64,000 nt of DNA from Arcuatula senhousia (taxonomy: Eukaryota > Mollusca > Bivalvia > Mytilida > Mytilidae). Below are positions 44,501-56,500 of the stretch, in pieces. The stretch is taken from contig OZ020313.1 in the NCBI GenBank assembly GCA_963971305.1, forward strand, positions 20,781,260 through 20,845,259. Direction: 5' to 3'. The notes under the pieces are model-generated. The model saw only the letters and a program-made list of their open reading frames with translations. It did no database searches and was not told where the DNA came from. Numbering within the stretch: position 1 is the first letter of the stretch; each line of letters begins with the position of its first letter. A program made the translations under genes and the position numbers.

Positions 44501-47500
44501 GATATCTGGTATACAGACACCTGGATGTATGGTCTATGCAACTGACACCATGTCCTCTGACCTTCACACAATTTGCATGGTTCAGTGACTCTGTGGACTT
44601 ATTTTTGGGACAATTAAAACTTTTGTGGAAAATAAATTAAGTTAAAAGTATAATAGCTCTAGGCATCTGATATTTGGTATACAGACAGTTGGGGTTCTAG
44701 TCTACATAACTGACACCATGTTGTGTGACCCTGACCCCATTTTCAGGGTTCAATGACTTTGTGAACTTAGATTATTTTTGGGTGGAAAATGAGTTAGGTG
44801 AAAAGTATAATATTATAGCTAGGCATCTGATATTTGGGGATTATGGCATACACAACTGACATCATCAAGTGAAACACAGATTAAGTGTTTAATGACCTGT
44901 GAAATATGTGTAAATTGTTTGTTTGGTCTTGTCTTTTATTCTATTAAATTTTTATTTACCAATTTGTGCTCACACCTAACCAATTGCCCTTCTATTTATA
45001 ATGTTAACAATTAATTATGCTTCATTCATTATATATTATCATTTTCATTTCATACCACGCTAAAAAAAGTTGACAATTTTCATGCACACCTATACAATTT
45101 TTTATCAGAGGTACTTATTTTTGCGGTATTTTGGCAACCGTGAAAATAGCAAAAATTAGTACACTGTGAAAGTTACTACCTTTACAGTATGTGCTTTGGC
45201 AATATGTACATATGTCACCAAGGGGCTGCGCACACTGTTAATGGGGAAACTTAACAATATAGATATGCGCAATCCCGTGGAACAAGGGGTCAGTCTGAAT
45301 GCAAAAAGGGGCACAGACTTAAGGCAGGCTTGGTAATAGTAAATATGCAATAACAGTTTTAACAATTTAATAACAGTCCAAAGTTTATGTTGTGAAATTT
45401 ACAATAAATGCTTTTATAAAGTAAACCACAGTTAACAATTAAAAATAAATGAAATCAATGAAACAAGTGTGATTACAAAAGTATAAATTTAGTTATAAGT
45501 AAAGAAACCAAAAGTAAAATGAAATGATCATAAAATCTCAGAATGAATGAAATAATTTACATCAATTAATTCAAATATAAAACAAAAATCTATTAAATTT
45601 AAAATAAAATAAAAGTGTGAATTTCCTTATTTTAGAATTTTCAATAACTTCCCAAATCCCTTACTTCTATTAAAAAAACTTAACATGTCCCTAATGAAAT
45701 CCAACCCCCAACTTACTTCTTCTTCTAGATCTCCTATGACAATTTTTGTTCTACCTTATATACAAAATTATGAGTAAAGTCAATTAAGTCATGGTGCAGC
45801 TGAGACACAACAATTATTTACATTAACCCTTGCCATGCTGAGCCCGGATATATCCGGGTTTCATGGTGCTAGTGCTCAGTGCTGAGCCCGGATATATCCG
45901 GACTTGCTCTAAAAATAGACCATGATCAGGAGAATTTCAATTTTTCAAAGAAGAAAATGAATGTATGCATTTAAATTGCTTTAGGAACGAAGTTCAATAT
46001 TATTTCTTTGCTTTTCAGTGAAATTTTAAGCTACAGATTGAGAAATTATTAAAAGAATTGAAAATCTTTCTATAAATATTTTTATGTCACGTGGTGTTGG
46101 AAAATCCCTAAATCTAAAAATTATACCCGAGATTCGTGAATGAATAATTAAATTAGAGTCGCACTATTCGATCAACGGGTTAAATATTTTGTTGAAATAT
46201 ATCTAAAGAAACAATTTTAGTCTCGGTCAAACATGGAATAGTGTCATATTGGCCGATATTGGCCCTTTCGTTTAGAAAAATAATCTACTTTCTGTTTTGC
46301 GCTCGCATCTATATTTACACTTTGGGAAAATGGCAAATTTACACGGTAAAGAAATAAATCTGTAACTTACTAGCAAAATTAATAAATTAACTTAATTAGA
46401 ACTATTAATTTTTAAGGTAGAAAATAAACGTTTAATATTTATTTCCACGAAAATTCAGCAGAAGAATGCACTAAAATAGATGGCGCTGTTTCATTATTTA
46501 CATTGGAAACAATATGGCGGCCGGAGTCGCACCGGCGAATTATCTGGATGAACATGCCGATTTTTTCGAATTATTTAATGACAATGATAGTGAGGAAGAA
46601 TTTGAGGGGTTTGGTGATGATGACATAAATGATGTGGACCAGGAAATCGTTGATGGCGGAGATTTAGAGTGGGAATTAGGTGACAGAGAGCCCCCACACA
46701 TTCAGTTCAGTACAGAAGCTCGTCTGCTCCAAGAGGTCGAGGACAAAACATCACCTTTTGATTACCTGAGCCTGTTTGTTGATGATCAAACCTATGAACA
46801 AATAGCTACAGAAACAAACAGATATGCCCAGCAGTTTCTACAAGATAAAGTCTTGCCTGTCAAGTCAAGGTTCAGGAAATGGGTAGAAACAACTGTGAAT
46901 GAAATTAGAGTTTTTATGGCCCTAATTTTAGCTATGGGATTGATCTCTCAGATAGACGTGACAGATTATTGGACGACCAACCCTGTAACAAGTACTCCAT
47001 TCTTCCCTTCATGTATGTCTAGAGACCGGTTCCTTTTAATCCTGACCTTCCTTCACTTGAATGACAACACTTACTACATACCCCGTGGAAACGAAAATTA
47101 CAACCCCTTATTCAAACTTGGTGACACTTTCAAACAAATAATTAGGAGTTTTGGAAATGCTTATTACCCTCATCAACAGCTGGCCCTTGATGAAGGAATG
47201 GTACCGTGGCGAGGGAATTTATTGTTCAGAGTTTACAACCCAGACAAACCAACAAAATATGGCATTAAGGCATATATGATATGTGACGCTACAAATGGCT
47301 ATTGTACCAGGTTTAAGTTGTATACTGGTAAATCATCTACACCACCCAGTCGCAATGGAGCTACATATGATTTAACTATGGACTTGCTTAGGGGTTATTT
47401 CGGTCGTGGACATGTTCTCTACTGTGATAATTATTATTCATCACCACAATTATTTCTTGACTTATGGGGACTTGGTATTGGTGCTACAGGAACAGTGCGC

Positions 47501-50500
47501 TCAAACCGAAAAGGAATTCCACAGCTTATTAAAGACTCTTGTGTACCAAGAAAAGGAGATGTTGCGGTTGCCAACTGTGGAGTTCTCAGTGTGACGAAGT
47601 ACCATGACAGTAAAGTTGTATTGATGTTAACCACAGTTTCTTCGTCAGAGTTCATTGGTGAGTGTAATTTTTATTGGAATACTTTTTTATTTCAATGCAT
47701 AATTTTTAAAATACAAATAAAAAGAGGGACGTCATACTTGAAATAGTAATTTTATATGCAAGACAGAAAAGAAAGTACAAATCTATACTTTATTGAAAGT
47801 AATTTAAAAAAAATATTAAATCAAATAATTGGAAAAAAAACAACACCACACACATTAATTGGGAATGATCTATGAAGACCAGATCAGGCATCACAATGTA
47901 TGTGATGTGCATCATGTGCCTAAGACCAATAGTTATGATCAATTAGGATTCTGCATTTCAATGTCAAAACAAATTATTGCTTTATTATTTGGGGATTTTA
48001 ACAATCTATCTGAATGAAAATTAAAAATTTCAGGTATTGGAAAACGTGATCTAACCACTGGGGAGGAAATACAGAGACCAAAGCTTGTGACAGAATACAA
48101 CAAACTGAAAGGTGGCGTTGACAGGTTAGTGATCCTGATTAAAAAAAAATCAAATTTATGCAAGTAAGTTTCAATTTGTATAACATATCTCAAGTCATCT
48201 AGCACTCGAAAGGAAAGTTGGGAATACATGTATAAACATGATATATAAGGATGATTATACATTTTAGTAGGTTACATGCCCATTAAATAATAGTAACCCA
48301 TGTTTTAGTATGAAAACACATGCAAAGAACAAAAATAAATATAAGAACAACAAACAACAAACAAATAAATATCTAGTTACTTAGAAATTTAAACAACACA
48401 TGAATGCTTTAAAATAAATACACTTTATATTTTATTTGAACAAATACACAATGTCTTTTCAGTTTGTCAGTCCTATGAAGTATGAACTGATGTACTTTAA
48501 TATAATTGTAAGACAAATAAAAAAGTTATAAATGATATTTACATTATTTTACAGGACTGATCAAATGGTGTCATATGGAAGGGTTTTGATTAAGACACTT
48601 AAGTGGTGGAAAAAAGTTTTCTTTCATGTATTTAGCATGGCAACATTGAATGCCTATATTCTCTACAAGGAAAACACGACCGAAAGAACGCCAATGCTCC
48701 AGAGAATATTTCGGCGTAAACTAATAAGCCAGCTGATTGAGATGAGTGACATAAACCGTAAATTGCCTGGCCGTCCATCATCCCTACAACTGACTAGACT
48801 CTCTGGAAGACACTTCCCGAAAAAGATGGTTAATGACACTGGTAGAACAATGTCTAAACAATGTGTGGTATGCAACCCAGCAGAACGTGAACTTCAGGCT
48901 GCTCTTGGTGAAAAGCGAAAACGCCCTGGTCATGAGAGTAGCTACAAATGTATCCAGTGTAATGTGACACTATGTGTTGATCCCTGTTTTGAACTCTATC
49001 ATACAAAACAAGAATATATTTTAGCATATAAACGGTTGAAAAGTGCAAATCAGGAAGAGTGAAACTTTGTGTCTATCAATGTCTGATTATTATGACTTTA
49101 ATTTGAATTTTATTTGAATTTAAAAATAACACTGAAAAGACATTTTAGCAGTGTTAATAAATGCTATCAATTTTCTGTTAACTGTATAACAAGCAAAATG
49201 CTTTACTTTGTGAAAAAAATATTTTTGGCGAATTAATGATTTTTTTGTCATAAAATGTTAATATTTCAAGACCAATTCTTTTCATAAATTGACAAAAAAT
49301 TTGCTTTGAATAGGGTAAGATACTTTCTAAAGGCACTATTTATTTATATTTCATCATTTAATGTTTAAAAAGGTTAGTATTTTAAAGTTTAAAATAGAGA
49401 ATGTGAAAAAATAATATTTTTTTGAAAAAAAAATAAAAATCTGGTTGCCATGGTAACCAACGTATTTGTAACTTAAGTTTAATGGAATTAATTTAAAGTT
49501 TATATTGTTATAATAAAGTATGTTAAGTTTTAACATTGTGTGTTGTTTATTTTACAAGTTACAGGTGTTTTAATTACTTAAGCAACAAAACCTTGATTTT
49601 CCCAAAACAATGCAGCAGTGAGCACTTGGACAACATATTACAACTCAGCACGGCAAGGGTTAAGTAATTCTAACAATGACAGCTTGGACAAGAAAAGGTA
49701 AATCACAAAAGCTCAATTAACAATACAAACTTAAAGTAAAACAATTAAAATATCTCAGACATAATAAAGTGACAATGTTATGACAAAATATTAATCTTCA
49801 ATTAACAGATTAATTTTACATTTACAGAAAACCCATGAATTAAAATATGGAAATAAAGCTATAAACAATAAAATATATTTTTTAACTTTGCATAAAATAT
49901 TACCCTATGACATATCACCCCTTCCTGCAATATGTTTGTCCACAAACATAAAATTAAAACATTTACAATGCATAAATGATAAAAAAAAATATACAACAAA
50001 TAAATTCAAAATAAAAAAAATGATGCATTTGCTAAAGATTTGCCCTTGAATGGCCAGTTCAAAAACATCTCCATAGCTATATGCATTTACAAAATCTTAT
50101 AATTTTCAGCTGAATATTTTTTGTTACAAAAACATTTTACAATAGATAATTAAACAAAAATTACATGACAAGAAAAAAAATCATAGCGCAATCAAAAACA
50201 AAACCCCAACATAAATTTACAACAGAAGTAGGCACTACAAAATTAAACAACATTACATTCCCACTCTATCAATTCATTACTCAAAAACAAAGATTCATCA
50301 TCGATCACATATTTAAACTTCATTATACATAATCACCATAAATAATCATTATTTCTTAAACATATACTTATTATCAACTTCTTCTCTTAAAATTCCTTTT
50401 TACAAAATTTTCAATATCTATTATAATTTGTTAAAATGTTCAACTCTGTCACTATACTCAGCTTCGTTAACTGCAAGATCATTCCAAACAGTTCATGAAT

Positions 50501-53500
50501 CATCGGTCACCACTGGATACAAATAAGTCCTGACTTCGTGGTACGTTGTTAACACAGTCCCAATCCGGATGTGAACAACCTGGTCAGTTTCCTTTCCAGT
50601 TGTTGGATTGAAGTTTCCTCTGCCAACGTCCATCAAAACTATCAATGTTCCTTGGTCTTCCATCATCATCTTCTGTTGTTGGATCTTCAGTGGTCATTCT
50701 TGACTCTTACTCAATGAGGCTCTGATCTACATACTTTATTTCATCTATAATGAATTGAGATTGGTGTCAGAGTGTGAAAGGAATAACAAAACAATATCAA
50801 ATACAACAAAACATGATTATTTTAAGTGGCATTGATCTTATTGCTTTCCTGTAAAGCTCATCACATGTTTCATATTTTTAAATCATTTTTATCTCCACTT
50901 GTATCTAGCTATTGCTCTAAACTGGGTTTTATTTCTGTACATGACTGCTTGCTGTGTGTAAATGCAGTGGTCAGAAATATTAACTAAAAAAAACTTCTTA
51001 TTATAATAAATAAAAAACTTATCTATAAATCTTTTCTTGATGTCATCTCTTTTCTTGGTAACTGTATTGACACTGCTAGGAACAGTACTTTACTCTGGTC
51101 TTGTGAATCTAGATGTAGTTGTTCTCTTTTGGTTGCTAAATTTTGATGTTCAATGGTTAGGTCTAGTTCTCCTCTGCTTAGCCGAAGTTGCATCATCACT
51201 GCATTCTTCTTTACATGGCATTTGCTGATGGAAACTGAGACGTTGTCCTATTCAGCATATGGTATCGTTCTTCAATACATGGCGTTCACAATCTTGGAAA
51301 ACTGGATGTAGAAAATAATTTGGTTCATTTCATTCTGTTGCATCACCAATCTCTTTTTGTTTGAGTAACTGCATCTAGGAGCCATGATTTCCAGCACATC
51401 TTTTCTGAAATGATGGATAATGATTGTTGTTAACTTTTGAAAGAAGTAGACATTTTAACAAGTACTAAGCATTGTAATTTTCTATATCATCTACCTATGA
51501 TTTCTTCCAATTTTAATATTAACTTTAATCAAAACCAACTTCATACTTGAACTGGGGTCCATTAACTCAAAGAAATAAGTTAAATCTTAAAATGTTGCAA
51601 AACAGAATGAAAATATACTTATCTTTTGTTTCCAATGGATCTGTACTGTTCCTTGTTGTGGTCTTCTACTGTGATCAGGAACTTGAATCACCTTAGTCTC
51701 AGAATGTTTTAAAATTCAACTTCAAACTTTATCAACAATTTAATTAAAATATTCTTAAAAGTTCTTTTTAATGTTAATGCATAAAACTAATACCAAGCCT
51801 TTGAAATTTATAAAATTTTGCCCGGTACCTCCACCAAATCTGTCACCAAGGGGCTGCGCACACTGTTAATGGGGAAACTTAACAATATAGATATGCGCAA
51901 TCCCGTGGAACAAGGGGTCAGTCTGAATGCAAAAAGGGGCACAGACTTAAGGCAGGCTTGGTAATAGTAAATATGCAATAACAGTTTTAACAATTTAATA
52001 ACAGTCCAAAGTTTATGTTGTGAAATTTACAATAAATGCTTTTATAAAGTAAACCACAGTTAACAATTAAAAATAAATGAAATCAATGAAACAAGTGTGA
52101 TTACAAAAGTATAAATTTAGTTATAAGTAAAGAAACCAAAAGTAAAATGAAATGATCATAAAATCTCAGAATGAATGAAATAGTTTACATCAATTAATTC
52201 AAATATAAAACAAAAATCTATTAAATTTAAAATAAAATAAAAGTGTGAATTTCCTTATTTTAGAATTTTCAATAACTTCCCAAATCCCTTACTTCTATTA
52301 AAAAAACTTAACATGTCCCTAATGAAATCCAACCCCCAACTTACTTCTTCTTCTAGATCTCCTATGTCAATTTTTGTTCTACCTTATATACAAAATTATG
52401 AGTAAAGTCAATTAAGTCATGGTGCAGCTGAGACACAACAATTATTTACATTAAGGAATTCTAACAATGACAGCTTGGACAAGAAAAGGTAAATCACAAA
52501 AGCTCAATTAACAATACAAACTTAAAGTAAAACAATTAAAATATCTCAGACATAATAAAGTGACAATGTTATGACAAAATATTAATCTTCAATTAACAGA
52601 TTAATTTTACATTTACAGAAAACCCATGAATTAAAATATGGAAATAAAGCTATAAACAATAAAATATATTTTTTAACTTTGCATAAAATATTACCCTATG
52701 ACATATCACCCCTTCCTGCAATATGTTTGTCCACAAACATAAAATTAAAACATTTACAATGCATAAATGATAAAAAAAAATATACAACAAATAAATTCAA
52801 AATAAAAAAAATGATGCATTTGCTAAAGATTTGCCCTTGAATGGCCAGTTCAAAAACATCTCCATAGCTATATGCATTTACAAAATCTTATAATTTTCAG
52901 CTGAATATTTTTTGTTACAAAAACATTTTACAATAGATAATTAAACAAAAATTACATGACAAGAAAAAAAATCATAGCGCAATCAAAAACAAAACCCCAA
53001 CATAAATTTACAACAGAAGTAGGCACTACAAAATTAAACAACATTACATTCCCACTCTATCAATTCATTACTCAAAAACAAAGATTCATCATCGATCACA
53101 TATTTAAACTTCATTATACATAATCACCATAAATAATCATTATTTCTTAAACATATACTTATTATCAACTTCTTCTCTTAAAATTCCTTTTTACAAAATT
53201 TTCAATATCTATTATAATTTGTTAAAATGTTCAACTCTGTCACTATACTCAGCTTCGTTAACTGCAAGATCATTCCAAACAGTTCATGAATCATCGGTCA
53301 CCACTGGATACAAATAAGTCCTGACTTCGTGGTACGTTGTTAACACAGTCCCAATCCGGATGTGAACAACCTGGTCAGTTTCCTTTCCAGTTGTTGGATT
53401 GAAGTTTCCTCTGCCAACGTCCATCAAAACTATCAATGTTCCTTGGTCTTCCATCATCATCTTCTGTTGTTGGATCTTCAGTGGTCATTCTTGACTCTTA

Positions 53501-56500
53501 CTCAATGAGGCTCTGATCTACATACTTTATTTCATCTATAATGAATTGAGATTGGTGTCAGAGTGTGAAAGGAATAACAAAACAATATCAAATACAACAA
53601 AACATGATTATTTTAAGTGGCATTGATCTTATTGCTTTCCTGTAAAGCTCATCACATGTTTCATATTTTTAAATCATTTTTATCTCCACTTGTATCTAGC
53701 TATTGCTCTAAACTGGGTTTTATTTCTGTACATGACTGCTTGCTGTGTGTAAATGCAGTGGTCAGAAATATTAACTAAAAAAAACTTCTTATTATAATAA
53801 ATAAAAAACTTATCTATAAATCTTTTCTTGATGTCATCTCTTTTCTTGGTAACTGTATTGACACTGCTAGGAACAGTACTTTACTCTGGTCTTGTGAATC
53901 TAGATGTAGTTGTTCTCTTTTGGTTGCTAAATTTTGATGTTCAATGGTTAGGTCTAGTTCTCCTCTGCTTAGCCGAAGTTGCATCATCACTGCATTCTTC
54001 TTTACATGGCATTTGCTGATGGAAACTGAGACGTTGTCCTATTCAGCATATGGTATCGTTCTTCAATACATGGCGTTCACAATCTTGGAAAACTGGATGT
54101 AGAAAATAATTTGGTTCATTTCATTCTGTTGCATCACCAATCTCTTTTTGTTTGAGTAACTGCATCTAGGAGCCATGATTTCCAGCACATCTTTTCTGAA
54201 ATGATGGATAATGATTGTTGTTAACTTTTGAAAGAAGTAGACATTTTAACAAGTACTAAGCATTGTAATTTTCTATATCATCTACCTATGATTTCTTCCA
54301 ATTTTAATATTAACTTTAATCAAAACCAACTTCATACTTGAACTGGGGTCCATTAACTCAAAGAAATAAGTTAAATCTTAAAATGTTGCAAAACAGAATG
54401 AAAATATACTTATCTTTTGTTTCCAATGGATCTGTACTGTTCCTTGTTGTGGTCTTCTACTGTGATCAGGAACTTGAATCACCTTAGTCTCAGAATGTTT
54501 TAAAATTCAACTTCAAACTTTATCAACAATTTAATTAAAATATTCTTAAAAGTTCTTTTTAATGTTAATGCATAAAACTAATACCAAGCCTTTGAAATTT
54601 ATAAAATTTTGCCCGGTACCTCCACCAAATCTGTCACCAAGGGGCTGCGCACACTGTTAATGGGGAAACTTAACAATATAGATATGCGCAATCCCGTGGA
54701 ACAAGGGGTCAGTCTGAATGCAAAAAGGGGCACAGACTTAAGGCAGGCTTGGTAATAGTAAATATGCAATAACAGTTTTAACAATTTAATAACAGTCCAA
54801 AGTTTATGTTGTGAAATTTACAATAAATGCTTTTATAAAGTAAACCACAGTTAACAATTAAAAATAAATGAAATCAATGAAACAAGTGTGATTACAAAAG
54901 TATAAATTTAGTTATAAGTAAAGAAACCAAAAGTAAAATGAAATGATCATAAAATCTCAGAATGAATGAAATAGTTTACATCAATTAATTCAAATATAAA
55001 ACAAAAATCTATTAAATTTAAAATAAAATAAAAGTGTGAATTTCCTTATTTTAGAATTTTCAATAACTTCCCAAATCCCTTACTTCTATTAAAAAAACTT
55101 AACATGTCCCTAATGAAATCCAACCCCCAACTTACTTCTTCTTCTAGATCTCCTATGTCAATTTTTGTTCTACCTTATATACAAAATTATGAGTAAAGTC
55201 AATTAAGTCATGGTGCAGCTGAGACACAACAATTATTTACATTAAGGAATTCTAACAATGACAGCTTGGACAAGAAAAGGTAAATCACAAAAGCTCAATT
55301 AACAATACAAACTTAAAGTAAAACAATTAAAATATCTCAGACATAATAAAGTGACAATGTTATGACAAAATATTAATCTTCAATTAACAGATTAATTTTA
55401 CATTTACAGAAAACCCATGAATTAAAATATGGAAATAAAGCTATAAACAATAAAATATATTTTTTAACTTTGCATAAAATATTACCCTATGACACATATA
55501 TATATATATACATTGTACCTCTTATACATATTCTTTTTTTTTTCAGAATTCAAACACATTTAATTTCCCAGATCTTAAAATTGAAACTAAGCAAGTAAGT
55601 AATGCAGAGAATGAAAAGGTACATGTATACATGCTTGTATGTATATCATGTATATGTTACAGTAAAAAGGTGAAATCAGCAAATCAGTAAATACCTGTAA
55701 TTACATGCTTAAATATGAATTAAATACATTTACTAATTTTTCACAAATTAAAGGTAATACATGTACATGATTTAATAACTATTTTTGCATTTTTACCATG
55801 TTTACAGCTTTTAACTTAGAAAAATAAATTCTTGTTAAAAAAAATACTTCTAAATGTAATTGTTCAATTAGTAACCTTTCAAAATGTTAAGGCCTTCTTC
55901 AGTTTCCTTCCTCCACTAGCTTTCTACATCTTGCTGTATGCTTTCAACCTTTAAATGTTATGCTGTAACTCTCACTTTTACACATAAAAAGTTTGACAAA
56001 AGTAAATATTGTAATAATTTCACAATTCTCCAAAAACTTTTTCACTTGAATTTGAAGAAACTAATTGATCTGTCTCAAGGTCCAAGACTAAACAAAACAG
56101 TGTCTATGATCTTAATTGCCAAACATGGGACAAAATAGTTTTTTCTGCATTACCAGTACTCTAGCACATATACATGTAGTTATATTTTTTAAAGGTTTTT
56201 GCATTAAAATGTAAAAATGAAAATTCAATCATTTGAAAAAAAAATATCGTGATCTTATGTTATTTTGTTGTTCCTCTGTTTTAAGGATTGTATAAGCATG
56301 TTACTGAGCAGACTTGACAATGACCAGACTTCAACACACTGTCAAATTTTGGCTCTGGAAATGTTACGTCTATTTAGTCGTGAGAAAGACAAGCTTGTTA
56401 ATATGACATCAGAGTACTCTCTTGGTCTATTAATGAAGATGGCTGGATTAAAACATTATGCTGAACAGAGCAGTGTAGAGTGTGTCACCATACAAGATGG

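Larger units (their letters stand above)
45213..55494 (-). mobile_element. Tandem non-autonomous LTR retrotransposon: LTR-int-LTR-int-LTR
   Basis: Three 863-bp LTRs (45213-49912 including the piggyBac insert, 51841-52703, 54632-55494) alternate with two 1,928-bp internal regions (49913-51840, 52704-54631). LTRs have TGTCA...TGACA ends. The array is flanked by a 4-bp TSD, CATA (45209-45212 and 55495-55498). On the minus strand a tRNA-type primer site, TGGTGGAGGTACCGGG, begins 4 nt after each internal 5' LTR (plus coordinates 51821-51836 and 54612-54627). A purine tract, GCAGGAAGGGGTGATA, abuts the downstream LTR (49913-49928 and 52704-52719). No gag-pol reading frame is present, so the element depends on a helper. 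LTR2 and LTR3 look identical; LTR1 differs at three sites noticed by eye. Confidence 0.9.

Noticed and set aside
51037..51228. Small hydrophobic protein gene (also at 53828)
   Set aside because: The copies exist only because the retrotransposon unit is duplicated. There is no start context or family match, and it lies antisense to the element.
45213..55494. Plain segmental tandem duplication
   Set aside because: The TGTCA/TGACA ends, PBS, PPT and outer TSD explain the repeat as LTR element structure. Assembly error remains possible and is listed as a test.
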